NCBI RefSeq assembly: GCF_009389715.1
Contig: NC_052409.1
Span: 5,631,775 to 5,695,774, forward strand
From: Phoenix dactylifera
Taxonomy: Eukaryota > Streptophyta > Magnoliopsida > Arecales > Arecaceae
DNA: 64,000 bases
Direction: 5' to 3'
The position numbers and the translations under genes were made by a program. Under the pieces are notes generated by a model. The model searched no databases. It saw nothing but the letters and a program-made list of their open reading frames with translations, and was not told the origin of the DNA. How positions within the stretch are numbered: position 1 is the stretch's first letter; every line of letters begins with the position of its first letter. Of the stretch, positions 25,843-36,567 are shown in pieces.

Positions 25843-26999
25843 AAATCCCAAGGGTGTCTGCTGAGAAAGGTTTCGAGCTGTTGCCTGTGTGACTGCAATG
25901 CTAGTCAATAAGGTTGATTTGGGACATGAAACTGTTCATTTCATTTTGTTATTACATAAAATTGTGGATTGGAAAACTGAGCCTGTTTATATTTGCTCGA
26001 TTTAGCTTGTCTAGACTCCTCTTCATATGAAATGGATTATCATGTTCTGTGAAAACCCTATATTTAATACCATTTCTATTTCTGAAAATGTGCTGGCAAC
26101 TTGGTGTTAATTTGGTGATCTTCTAGTTCTAAATACCTGATGGTTAACCTGTTACTTGTCGTTCTGCCATTGGCACACAAGGGTGAGGTTCTGATCCAGT
26201 TTAACTCGTTCCAAATTCAGTATGTTGCATCATATGATCACTCTTAGGCTAAAACTTTTGGTAGCCTGAACCAGCCTCTTTTTAACCTGTTCTATTGTAT
26301 CTTCATTGTTGCCTGGTTTTGTTGTTTAACAACTAGATTAAATCTCAACCAGCTCTGTGTAACTGCTATCAAATTTCGGATTGGATTTTATGATAAGAAG
26401 AAATATTGAAAGTAGATTTTCCAGGATATAATACACCTTGGTTTTGGTTCTCCATGAAGGCCGATGTCAAGTGATTCAAGTGCCAGCAGGACAAATCTTT
26501 GGGCCTCTTTTTAGTACAGAATAAGCTCTCTGGACCATTTACTGCTGTCTAACTTAATAGTCAACCATCTCTTGTATCATGCTAAGTTCCATGATTAACA
26601 CCAATCCTCCCACAACATGTGGCAGGATTAGGATGGGCTTTTGATGAGTATCTGGATTTATTGAGATTCCAGTAAAGAACATATGAACAGAAAAACCCAA
26701 AAAAAAACGTATGTGCATAAGTAAACATGGGATCGTATACTCAAAATCCTTTACAGGGTGAAATCGTATCACCTCAAATATAATCCATACTCCTCTCCTA
26801 CTTAATTTGGGCCTGATGCGAAAATTCATCCACTCAAATAGAATCCAACTCACACCTCAAGTCTAACAAATTTTAATAGAGAAATTCTCAAATATAACCC
26901 TCAGTCTCTTCTTGCGGTAATCCATAAAATAAGCTGCAAACCTAATCTCCCTTCAGGGGGCAATCCAATGTATAGTTCCACAAATGGTAACTCCTGATT

Positions 27000-27303
27000 C
27001 CTAAAAGCAAGAATACCGCCGCCATCATAACTCGGGAAAACCAGATTTCGAGACCCACGGCTGTGTCCAGTTTGCAGTTGCGGAACTGGGCTCAAGCCGC
27101 TCAACCACTTCCCAAACCAAGCTCCTTTACAAGAGGCAATCAAAAAGTCCAAGCTCCACACACAATAATTCTCCACATCCTAAAAACAAAAGAATGATGC
27201 TGCTTTCTCACTCGTCAAGGAAAACCAGATTTTGAGACCCATGGGTATTGCCCAGTTTGCATTCCCAAGATTAGGCTCAACCACCCTGCCCATATGTACC
27301 CAA
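27000..27303. repeat. Direct repeat, two diverged copies offset by about 180-195 bp
   Basis: Copy 1 (27000-27119) and copy 2 (27180-27303) share ctaaaaRcaa, aaaaccagattt, gagacccaYgg, cccagtttgca and ggctcaa in the same order. Confidence 0.65.
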
Positions 27304-27564
27304 AAAAAATAGAAACCACCCTGCCAAACCCAGAGTTACGAATACACCATCTCTCGGGTAGACACCATTCTTTTTCGGCCGAAGTGTGGTGGCAGAGTTC
27401 GAACTCAAAATATTGCTTTATCAAGTTAAAATCATAGCTTGTCTCGGAATTTAAGTTAATAAAATAATATAAATTTATTTATCAATTTTATAGTGAGACA
27501 CCCCAGAGCCATAAGGCTCTTGAAGTCTTGATGGGGCCGCAACGGCATTTCCAAAGCCCGGAAG

Positions 27565-27737
27565 CCCACACGTGAATTTCAAAAACAGCTGACGTACGAT
27601 TTCTTCAGAAACGCAACCCACACTAGGAGACATTTGGAATCTCGTTAGCCCAACACGTGGATTCCGGAACAATCGACACATGGTTTCTTCAGAAACACAA
27701 CCTAGACAAGGGGTTCGGCGGAGACATTTGGAATCTC
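27565..27737. repeat. Tandem repeat, about 85-bp unit, two copies
   Basis: The phrases acacgtgRatt, tttcttcagaaacRcaacc and agacatttggaatct occur twice in the same order, beginning at about 27565 and 27649. Confidence 0.75.
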
Positions 27738-29110
27738 CCAATGAGTAGAGTAGAGAAACGAGTCCAGATCACACGATTCGAGAAGCTCCAGATATGTTTA
27801 TATTGGCTCCCCAACAGAACCCACCTGTCATGTCCGGTTGGCAACCGAACAACTCCATATTTTTAATTCATCCCAGAGATTCAATTGGATCTTGCTTAGT
27901 CATCACTTAGCGCATAGAGAGCAGAGAACCTCTGCACATAAAAAGAAAAGGTGGCATGCATGGATGTGTTACGTGGCCACATCTAAGGGAGACAGCTGTT
28001 ATGTTCCTTCGCGCGTTATTCACCGTCACGAGAGTCCAGCTCTCTTTTGCCGTGGATCTCACAGTTACCAACAGCTTGCGATACCAAACAAGGTGTTGAG
28101 AGTTGAGACCATTTATTGCCATTGTCTCGCTGTTTCTCCTCCAAAGTCAACCCCCTCCCAACGGTTTCGGCTCACTCGTTCGTGTACTCAATGCATCAGC
28201 CAAGGATGAGACAGCCGTGAAGCATGCGGGGGGCCAAGTCAATACAAAAAGGCCCTCTTGTGCTCATCCAAGCCAACCATTCCATCTTGATCCTGACGCT
28301 TCATCTCTTTTTTTAGTCCCGATGGCCATCCTTCAAGACCATGGGTTGTTAAAACTAATTAGGCTCAATAATTAGGCTTGTTAAAACTCATTATTAATAA
28401 ATGAGCCAATCGAAGAGAGTGTTCTTTTGTTTAGTTGTTTAAGTCATTGAGAATCAAGTGCCAGCAATTTGGATTCAAGTTGCACCAACGTCACGATTCA
28501 TTATCCCAATGAATTTCGCTCATCTATATCTTTTTTTATTTAAAAAATGAGTCTGCATTAATTTAAGATCTATTTGCCACCATTACTGTTTAAATTTCAT
28601 ATTGAGATTGACGTGAAAGGAAGCATTCGCACCAACCTAGACTATTTATTGCTTTTATTTTTATTCATTTCAGAGGCAAATGAATTTTTTCTTCCAAAAG
28701 TTTTTTTCTATATAACATTTTTAACAATCTACTACATTTTCCTCCATAAATTTCTGAAAACACTCTCATATGACGAGGCCAGGCGACTAGGCGAGGTCTC
28801 ACGTTGCTGGGGGAGCGACTCACCAAACAAGCCCGGATGAGACCGGGGTTTGGACCGCGACCCGTTCCGGCGCCGGGGAGACCTATTCAGGCCCCACGTG
28901 TTGAGCCCACGTGGTGTCCCCCTTGCGGCCAGAATGGAACCCAGGAGCACCGACCCCAGGCCCATCTCCCCCCGCAGGCCTCGCCCCCGGGCCCCAGCAG
29001 CCTTTATTCGCGGATCGAGCCTCCTTCCCCACGTCACCCCGTTCGTGCGCTCCGGCCCCAATTTTTTAAACCCAATTTTTTTTAAACCCATCTCCCACGC
29101 TCCCCCTTCC

Positions 29111-29120
29111 TTTTATAAGC
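29111..29120 (+). promoter_or_regulatory. Probable TATA box of the DUF241 gene
   Basis: TTTTATAAGC lies 125 bases before the ATG at 29236, in a GC-rich stretch where such a motif stands out. A transcription start around 29140-29150 would follow. Confidence 0.6.
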
Positions 29121-29235
29121 CCTCTCCTCCTCCCCTGTTTTCCCATCCCTCGACAGCCAGAAATAGCAACAAATCGAAGAAGAAAAGAGAGTAAGAGAGC
29201 AGATATAGCTTACCTAATTGTAGAAAGAAAAAGAA

Positions 29236-30147
29236 ATGGTCGCCGGTTTCCGCCGCTCTTTGTCCCTCCCGGGGCCAAATCCTAGCAGCCCCGGCCGCAA
29301 AGGCCGGGCGCTGCCGGAGAAGGCCTACCACGTCCGGTCCACCAGTCTCCCGTGCCGCTCCCACCCTGCCGTCGCCTCGCTTGAGGACGAGATCCGCGCA
29401 CTCCGGTCCTGGCAGTCCCGCCCGGAGCCGGAGTCCGGATCGGCGGACTGGATCTGCGCCGGCCTCGCCCGGATCGAGCTCCTCCACGCCTCCCTCGACG
29501 ACCTCCTCCAGCTCCCCCAGGCCCAGGACACCCTTCGCCGCCGCTCCTCCGCCCCCTGGACCGACCGCCTCCTCGACGACTTCCTCCGCTTCGCCGACGC
29601 CTACGGCTCCTTCCGATCCGTCCTCATCTCCCTCAAAGAAACCCAGTCCGAGCTCCAGACCGCCATCCGGCGGCGCGACGAGGCCCGGGTCGCGTCCTCC
29701 GTCCGGTACCAGAAAAGAATCCAGAAAGATCTCGCCAAGCTCGCCGTTTCCATTCGAGAAGCATCCAGATCGCCGACCTCCGCGCTGGCGGCGGATGCGG
29801 CGGAGGCGGAGATGGCGGGGATCATGAGGGAGGCGACGGCGGCCACGGCGATGGCTTCGGCGGCGGTTTTCTTGGCGATCGGGGCTGTTTCCTCCGCCGC
29901 GTCGGCGGCGGCGGCATCTACGTCGAGGGCGTCTTCTTGGGTGGTGGGGCCGCTGAGGAAGCTATCGATGCGGCGGTCGTCTCCGTTGAAGAAGAGGGAT
30001 TGGGAGGAGTGGGAGAGTGAGGCGTTGGAGAGGTTGGAGGCGTTGGAGGAGTGCGTCGAATCGTTGGAGAGCAAGACCGAGAGGGTGTTTAGGAGTCTCG
30101 TGAACACCAGAGTCTCGCTTCTTAACATCCTTACTCCCTCCTTGTAG
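29236..30147 (+). CDS. DUF241 (BPS1-like) protein, single exon
   Basis: An uninterrupted 303-codon frame starting MVAGFRRSLSLPGPNP. The N-terminal KAYHVRSTSLPCRSHPAVAS followed by LEDEIRALRSW is the signature of the plant-specific DUF241 family. After it come the conserved helix pairs (IELLHASLDDLLQLPQAQ, WTDRLLDDFLRFADAYGSFR), an Ala-rich hydrophobic stretch around residues 195-230, and the C-terminal LEALEECVESLESKTERVFR followed by SLVNTRVSLLNILTPSL. Members are usually intronless and about 280-400 residues, as here. The molecular function of the family is poorly defined; related BPS1 proteins affect root-to-shoot signalling. The ATG is preceded by A at -3 and a TATA box at 29111. Codon use changes in mid-gene from C-ending to G-ending codons near base 29780. 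Confidence 0.93.
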   Translation: MVAGFRRSLSLPGPNPSSPGRKGRALPEKAYHVRSTSLPCRSHPAVASLEDEIRALRSWQSRPEPESGSADWICAGLARIELLHASLDDLLQLPQAQDTLRRRSSAPWTDRLLDDFLRFADAYGSFRSVLISLKETQSELQTAIRRRDEARVASSVRYQKRIQKDLAKLAVSIREASRSPTSALAADAAEAEMAGIMREATAATAMASAAVFLAIGAVSSAASAAAASTSRASSWVVGPLRKLSMRRSSPLKKRDWEEWESEALERLEALEECVESLESKTERVFRSLVNTRVSLLNILTPSL

Positions 30148-33100
30148 AACGGGAAAAAAAAAAAAAACGAAAAGGAAATCTATGCTGTATAATGTTACGA
30201 AAAAAGGAATAACGGGAAGCGGGAGATGGTTGGTTTTGTACAGAAGTTTTCTTTCTTTCTTTCTTTTTTAAGCCCAAGCATACTTGTATGAACTGTTTGT
30301 CATAGAAATATTTTCCTCTGCTTGGGGCCATGCATGTTTTAATTTGTTTGAGGGGATGAAAGTCTGTGTTTATTTTGTATGATTATCAGGTTTTTCCCTC
30401 TCTTTTTTTTGGATATCTGCATTGCTAAAGTTGAAGAAAGACATGAATGGACCAGTAAGGTTGATTTGATCATGCACGTTACGAGTTTGATCATTTTGAG
30501 TTTGGTTTTTGGAAAAGCTAGTGGGAACTTGAGATTGGAGGGGCAGGAGATATCCCCCCTCAGGTTGCGGTAAGAAGTGGAGAGTGAAGATAATTTGGCA
30601 GCTGATGAGCAATGCATTCACCATTTGACTTGTGCATTCATGGTAAGAAGTAGGTGTAATAGGTCTGTTTTTGCAAATCAATTTATTAGCATGGCATTTA
30701 GGTCGCTTTGGGTTTGAGAATAATAAAAAGTATCTTTCTAAAAAATAATATAGAGATAAATATTCTTTTTTGAGTAGGCATTCCTATCATTTTGATTAAA
30801 ACTTTTCAATTCCTAATCATGACAGCTTTATTGACTAAGAGTATGCTTGATTGTCTCTAAAGATGTGGAAATTAGAAAAGAAAAAATATCTGTCTATGAT
30901 GGGCAGAGTCACTATGGTGCGGACTGTTCAACACTATGGTGCCTCTTGCATCTTCGAGGAGTATAGAACATCTGCTCAGGAGCTTCATCTAGGGCCGATG
31001 AGGGAGAGGGAGCGGTGTTCACCTACTGGCTTGAGATGTCATCTGTTAGTCAACCAGCAGTAGTGGTTTGGGTGTTCACTCGATTGAGCAGCGAAAAGTT
31101 CTTGCTACTAGACATGCGTCAGGTTTTTCCTAAAACTAGAGAGCCTCTGGGATTCTCTAATGAGGGCTAAGTATGGATTTTCAGCCGGTGCACATGTCTT
31201 CCGCACTGGGCATCATATAGCTCCTTCATTTGGAGAGAGATCCGCGCTCGGGACCCGTCGATTTTCACTACGATCAAATGGGAGATTGGGGACGGATAGA
31301 CTATTGATGTCATGGAGGACAGATAGCGGTATGAGCAACCATTGGGTGGGTGGCCAACCTTGATCGACCCAAAGTATTTAGATGAGTGCAGAGTCTGTGA
31401 TCTACTCATTCTGAGGGAGAGATGGAATGAAAGTTTTTTAATGACCAAAGTTGCTTTTGTTTCCTGGGAGCCTCCACCCTCTAGTTCTTTTAAGGTGAAC
31501 TTCGACGACAGTGTTGCTGAGGGATGAGGCAGCGAGGACATGGGCTTTGTTGTCAAAGACCACAACACCAGAATTGTGGTGGCCGGGGGCCGGCAGATCT
31601 TCGACACTTTTGTCATTGAAGCTAAGCTTAGATTTGCGTGGGAGGGCATATTCTATGCGAGACTTGTTTTGGGTGCGATCTGCATTCACCTTGAAGGGAA
31701 CTCAGCTACGGTGATCGAGTAGGTTCAAGATCGACATAGTGATGTGGGTGGGCAATCACTGCTCTACGACATACTAAGACTAGTGAGAGGGTGTGGCTTC
31801 TTTCGGGCCACCCATCTCTACAAGAAGGCGAACAGTGCAGCCGATTGGGTGGCCTTCTTTGCGGCTCATCGCTGGAGGGTTTCTTTGGAGAATCAAGTGT
31901 TTGTTCCTTCTTCTCTTTGTCAACTTCTCTTTTCTGATTTTGTTGGTTGCACTCATGCACGTTTTATATGAGGTGTGGTTATACTAAAAAAAAAAAATAG
32001 TGCAACTTGGAAACTTATTCATATGTTATTTTAATTTTCTCACCATTCAAATAGCTGAAAAGTTTTTTTCTTTTTTTGAAAATTTTATTTAGCCTTTTTT
32101 CCCTTCCATGCTTGGATTCATTATTTCAGTCTGAGCAGGAGTTAATATTCAATTTCATATTTCTATTATTCATTAAAAATAAATGTTTGGCAGGACTAAC
32201 CAAAAAAGAGCCTTGATATGGTAGGAGAGATGCCTCAGCATCTGAATCAAAATATATTGGAATATATATAGGCTTTGTGTAAATATAGAATGAGTTTTGG
32301 TTCTAATCTCTGGAAGAGAGTTGGGTGAGGTCCCCTCACCAAAACCTAAACAAAGCATTTCCCCTTGCAACTGCATGCATCAGTTTGGTGTTTAAAATGC
32401 AAAGCCACGTCTCATCCTCATTTGTTTAGTGATCAGAACATGTGATCTTATTAATATGCTCTGGCTGAGCTGCACAGAAATGGACTTCATCTTGGCTAGC
32501 TCCTATACGATGGGATCGATTTTTTTTTTATATATACAAAATATAATAAAGAAATGTTTTCAGCCGACCAATTTAAGGCACCTAATTCATGATTCCATGC
32601 ATTAACTAACGTTTACCTCCCTTCCATGCGTTCAAAACATTATTTGTCCTGGGCGTTGGCAATTTCAGGATGAAGAGAAGAAAAAAAAAAGTTCTCCCAC
32701 ATCCACCTTTGCATACTTAGGTGTCATGAATCGATGACACACATGCCCTCCTGCAACAAAAAGAAGGGGGAGAAATCATTTCAGATAAGTATGACACTGT
32801 TATCTTTTGCCACTAGAGCCATTAGTATCATGTCAACTTTCTTCCTGTCCATTTATTTAACTCAAATCCATGGCATGTTTCCAGCAAACATCTCAAATTC
32901 TGGTGCTAATACAGCGGGTTCTCTTTCCTACCTTCCATGAACCAATGACCAAGTTTGCTCTAGATCACCACTGTTCCTTCTTATTAATATTTCAGCTATC
33001 TTTTATACTAGGTGCCTGCAAGTTGGTTTTACTTTTCATTTAGGAAAGCACACAGTTCTTTCATACTTTGCATTAGCCATCTTAGTGAAAAAGCTGTAAT

Positions 33101-34145
33101 TTTGGCTTTATTAAGTGATCTAAACGTGCAGCTAATCGAACTAAGACCGAGTGTTCGGTGGCAATCTCACATGGCCAACTGCAAGCAAACTTTATATATT
33201 GAGGTCTCTGATTCTTATTGGCTGAAGCCACCATGTCTCTGCCCAATTTGTGGATAAACAAGAGGCCAAGTGCAGCAGTAAATGGTGGCCACATTGCAAC
33301 GAGCTTGTAAGACTTCGAGCGACTGCTGAAAGACGAAAGAGGTAGGGAATCATGATTATAATCAGCCAATTGTATCAGATTATAGCCTCGATATGCAAGT
33401 TTTGTAGTGAGTTTTGTAGTTCTCTGTTTTTCACCAAGTGCTAAGGATTTTTATTGGAGAATCTAAAAGCTTTATGAGATGATCAGACAACAGTAAAATC
33501 CAATGCATGGTCCAAGGAGAAATCATTAGCTAAAGAAATTATTAGGCATACCGGCATTCACTGCTTCCTCCTGTTTGCAATGTGCTGTTCTATTGCAGAT
33601 TTCTGCAAGTGTACCCAAACTTCTGATAACATTACAAGGCAACTTTAAGGAATGTACCAAAGGCACAAGAAGACCCACCTCTGGCCCAAATTCAAAGTTA
33701 CAGGCTTGGTCCAAGTGCAGCCAGGAGTTCATGTGAGGGTCCGGGTCCAAACCCACCTCTGTTTAATTGAAATGCTTCAACAAAATAAGAGTACGTTACA
33801 GTCAAAAATTTGGTTTATTACCATACTTTTAATGTGATAACTTTCATCAGCAAATTACAGGATAAAAAAAAATCATGAATAACTTTTTAATGTGGTATAA
33901 CTTATGTTTGGCTAAATCATCTCATAGTCACAAGGCCCTTTCTATCAGATTGTCTTCCATTCTCTAGTTACTCACTTTATGCTTCTTCTCTCTCATATGA
34001 TCTTGTAAAACATCACTGTAATTTTTTTTTAATACTTTTATAATAAACTGGGGGAAGTTTCTCGCTTCCTCCACTTTCCATATATATATCAAAAAAACAA
34101 TTACAGTAAAAGCATGATCCTGTGGGCTTAAAATCCAAACCTTAA
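30148..34145. other. Intergenic region with a decayed LINE copy
   Basis: This region begins with the 3' UTR of the DUF241 gene and contains the LINE remnant at 30845-31997. From 32000 to 34145 the sequence is AT-rich with no supported gene or repeat. Confidence 0.5.
30845..31997 (+). mobile_element. Degenerate, internally deleted LINE copy (RT tail plus RNase H)
   Basis: Translated pieces align in order with the 3' half of the intact LINE at 34.3-40.7 kb. YLSMMGRVTMVRT matches the post-RT segment LSMMGRLTLIRS. GVHLLA...STSSGGLGVHS matches GVHLVAWELVCRSTSEGGLG. IGDGQTIDVMED matches VGDGRSIDVTADP. WEPPPSSSFKVNFDDS...GFVVKDHNTRIVVAGGRQ matches the RNase H domain, and NSAADWVAFFAAH matches its end. 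Stops and frame changes interrupt it. About 630 bases corresponding to the zf-RVT region are missing between DLL and WEPP. The end has a short poly(A) at 31985-31997. It belongs to a related but distinct lineage. Confidence 0.8.
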
Positions 34146-34253
34146 CCCTCCGTTTGGGAGTTTTTGGGAAGAAAAGAAAAGAAAGAAAAACTTTAATGAG
34201 GAGGGAAAAGAAAAGAAATGAATAGAATAGACTTTCTGGGAGTTTTAGGAGGG

Positions 34254-34266
34254 AAGAGAAAGTACT
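34254..34266. repeat. Left target-site duplication of the LINE
   Basis: The 13 bases AAGAGAAAGTACT are repeated exactly at 40734-40746 after the poly(A) of the LINE. The first A's are shared with the poly(A), so the true duplication is 11-13 bp. Confidence 0.9.
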
Positions 34267-34590
34267 GTGATAACGGCTATCTAGAGAGAGAGAGCTCCCA
34301 ACGGCTATCTGGGCGGCGGCGCTCGCGAGCTGATTGACCGGGGTCCTTGGGCTCCGGTGTGCGGTGTGCGTCGGTTGGCCGGCGGGGACCTTGGGGAGTC
34401 CTCGGTTGATCGTCGAGAGCCTGGGGTGGCCGTGAGACCGTAAGCGGGCGAGCGGCAGGGGTCTGGCAACCGAGGAGGAAACCCGAGGAAGAACGCCGGC
34501 GCTGGGCGGACCACACCGGAAAGGGGAAGTATACTGGTACACTCTGTCCCCCTGACCTGTTTGTTGTGTCTTCAGGTGGGCAGCAGCGGC
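34267..34590 (+). promoter_or_regulatory. LINE 5' UTR, probable internal promoter region
   Basis: This is GC-rich leader sequence between the element start and the ORF1 ATG. AACGGCTATCT occurs twice, at about 34272 and 34300, separated by a short GA tract. LINE 5' UTRs usually carry an internal promoter; that role here is inferred. Confidence 0.5.
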
Positions 34591-36567
34591 ATGGATCGCA
34601 AGGGGAAGCAGCCGGCGGCGAAGGCGTCGGAGGCAGCGGCGAGAGGCAACGGTGAGTCCACTGCTACCAGATCGAAGCCGACCGGCCGTGGGGTGCGCCC
34701 TAATGCCTGGTCGAAGCCGGGGCCGTGGATCACCCACTGGCCCTCGGCCGAGGAGGTGGACCGCCTGAGCCGCCGCTTCCCAGAGGTGCTGCGGCCGCCG
34801 GAAGAGCCGATAGAGGCGGCCCGGCAGGTGTGGGAAGGGCGGGCGGCAATTGTCAGGAGTTTTGGCCGCCGGATTCCGGCGGAATGGGTGGCCAAGGATG
34901 TGGCCACCCGTGCGAAGCTTGAAGGAGTGGTGGCTGTCCCGTTAGCGGACGATTACATCGCTCTGCGATTCCGGTCGACGGAGGACCGGGATCGGGTTCT
35001 CAGGGGAGGGCCGTGGGTGGTGGCGGGGCAACTGCTCGCCATGAGCCCGTGGGTGCCGGACTTTGAGCCGGGGGATGGCACGGTGAACCGAGCGTTGGTG
35101 TGGCTCCGGCTGCCGCGACTACCGCCGGAGTACTGGTCGACGACGACCATCCTCCACATCGCGGCTCGCGCCGGCCAGCCGGTGGCGGTGGACGAAGTTA
35201 CCGAGCAGCAGGTGGCGATGGGGTTCGCCCGGGTCAAAGTGGCGATTGATCCCATTGAACCGCTGCGGCCGGGCGTGTTAATACAGGGGAAGACGAAGGT
35301 GCGGTGGCAGCCCTTCGTCTTCGAGAATGTCCCTGTTCTCTGCCCTAGCTGCGGGTGGATGGGGCACACGGAGGCGACATGCCGTTTCCGGACAACAGCG
35401 GGTGCTCACAGGGAGGTGCATCCGGCGGCAACGGAGGCGGGGGACAACCCGGATCTGCCGACTTTCGGAGGTGGGGTGGACGTCCAGGGGCCAGTCTACG
35501 GCCCCTGGATGGTGGCGACACGGCGGAAGATCCCTCGGGGGGACCTGCCACCGTGGCCGAACGAACCTCCCGGGCCCGATCATGGGGCTGGGTCGTCTGC
35601 GGGTCGGCCGGGGAGTCCTGTGGTGGCGTCTTCATCGCCTGCAACGGCCTCTCCGGCAGACACGGCCGGCTGGCAGAAGCCGGCTAAGGTCGCTCGGCGT
35701 CGATCGCCGGCGGCAGCGGAGGGGGAAGGGCTCCAGCTAGCCCCTCCTCTCGGCCCGTTTCAGGTGGACCTGGCCGAGGACGACCTGCTCGGGGACGATG
35801 AGTCCGAGCCAGCCAAGCCGGACCGACGCGGGGGGACCACGGGCATGCGAGCTGACCTGGGGCCGAGTCAGGTTCCTCTGATGCAGGCTGAGACCGGGTC
35901 TGGTGGGCCAGCTGTGGCCCGGGCCCAAGTTCAGAAGAGGCCCAGGCCACAGGTGGATCCGGGCCCGCACGGAGGCCCAGGTAGGGGGGATCACCTACGT
36001 GCGCCTCCTGCGGTGGGTCAGCGGGCTGACGCGTTGCCGGCCCGCGGCCGAGCCCAGGGGCGGGGACGGCGGGGCCGTGGGCTGTCGGGTGCGACTCGGG
36101 ATGCGTCTGCAGCGCGGGGCACGCTGCGTGCTCGATCAGCCCCGGGCCTGCGGGTCTCCCCAGCGGCGGGAGAGCGGGCCCGGGAGCTGTTGGGCCGGGC
36201 CGACTCACACGGTGGCCACGCCCCGATGAGTGAGGTACAGCCATGGGACGCGCAGGGTGGTACTGGCCCCGCTGGAGTCTTCCGGTTTGGCCCTCTGCCT
36301 CTGGGTGTGGGTGAGCAGGGGGAAGCCTCCTCTAGTGGGAGTAGGGCCAGGGATCACCCCAGCCCTTCTCCGGTGGGGGGTCAGGTCGCGCCACCGAGAC
36401 CAGGAGAGGGTACGGACCACATGACTACTGTGCAGCGTATCAGGGCGGCAGTCATGCAGTCCACTACTGACGAGCAGGGGATGGGCCCAGGCATTGTACC
36501 TGAGGCTGGCCCCGCGTACCAGGGGGAGGATGGGTCTGAGGCTGACTTTGTGGACTGTGATCCATGA
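34591..36567 (+). CDS. LINE ORF1: nucleic-acid-binding protein (DUF4283 plus CCHC zinc knuckle)
   Basis: An intact frame of 658 residues starting MDRKGKQPAAKASEAAARGN. The conserved ORF1 domain (DUF4283-like) covers about residues 70-230, with the blocks FRSTEDRDRVLRGGPWVVAG, WVRLP-type RALVWLRLPRLPPEYW, and KVAIDPIEPLRPGVLIQGKT. It is followed by a zinc knuckle CPSCGWMGHTEATC at residues 251-264 (C-x2-C-x4-H-x4-C). The C-terminal half is Pro/Gly/Arg-rich and low-complexity. ORF1 proteins of LINEs bind element RNA as a chaperone in the ribonucleoprotein. I chose the ATG at 34591 because the frame upstream lacks another ATG. The stop overlaps the ORF2 start as ATGA (36564-36567), which suggests translation by termination and reinitiation. 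Confidence 0.9.
   Translation: MDRKGKQPAAKASEAAARGNGESTATRSKPTGRGVRPNAWSKPGPWITHWPSAEEVDRLSRRFPEVLRPPEEPIEAARQVWEGRAAIVRSFGRRIPAEWVAKDVATRAKLEGVVAVPLADDYIALRFRSTEDRDRVLRGGPWVVAGQLLAMSPWVPDFEPGDGTVNRALVWLRLPRLPPEYWSTTTILHIAARAGQPVAVDEVTEQQVAMGFARVKVAIDPIEPLRPGVLIQGKTKVRWQPFVFENVPVLCPSCGWMGHTEATCRFRTTAGAHREVHPAATEAGDNPDLPTFGGGVDVQGPVYGPWMVATRRKIPRGDLPPWPNEPPGPDHGAGSSAGRPGSPVVASSSPATASPADTAGWQKPAKVARRRSPAAAEGEGLQLAPPLGPFQVDLAEDDLLGDDESEPAKPDRRGGTTGMRADLGPSQVPLMQAETGSGGPAVARAQVQKRPRPQVDPGPHGGPGRGDHLRAPPAVGQRADALPARGRAQGRGRRGRGLSGATRDASAARGTLRARSAPGLRVSPAAGERARELLGRADSHGGHAPMSEVQPWDAQGGTGPAGVFRFGPLPLGVGEQGEASSSGSRARDHPSPSPVGGQVAPPRPGEGTDHMTTVQRIRAAVMQSTTDEQGMGPGIVPEAGPAYQGEDGSEADFVDCDP

Larger units (their letters stand above)
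25843..29110. other. Intergenic region with short local duplications
   Basis: This region holds the 3' UTR of the NDUFB2 gene at its left end and the promoter of the DUF241 gene at its right end (GC-rich from about 28800). Two local duplications are present (27000-27303 and 27565-27737). Open frames here have no recognisable domain and are not called. Confidence 0.5.

Noticed and set aside
35278-36420. Many long open frames on other strands and frames inside the LINE
   Set aside because: They are shadows of ORF1 produced by its high GC content.
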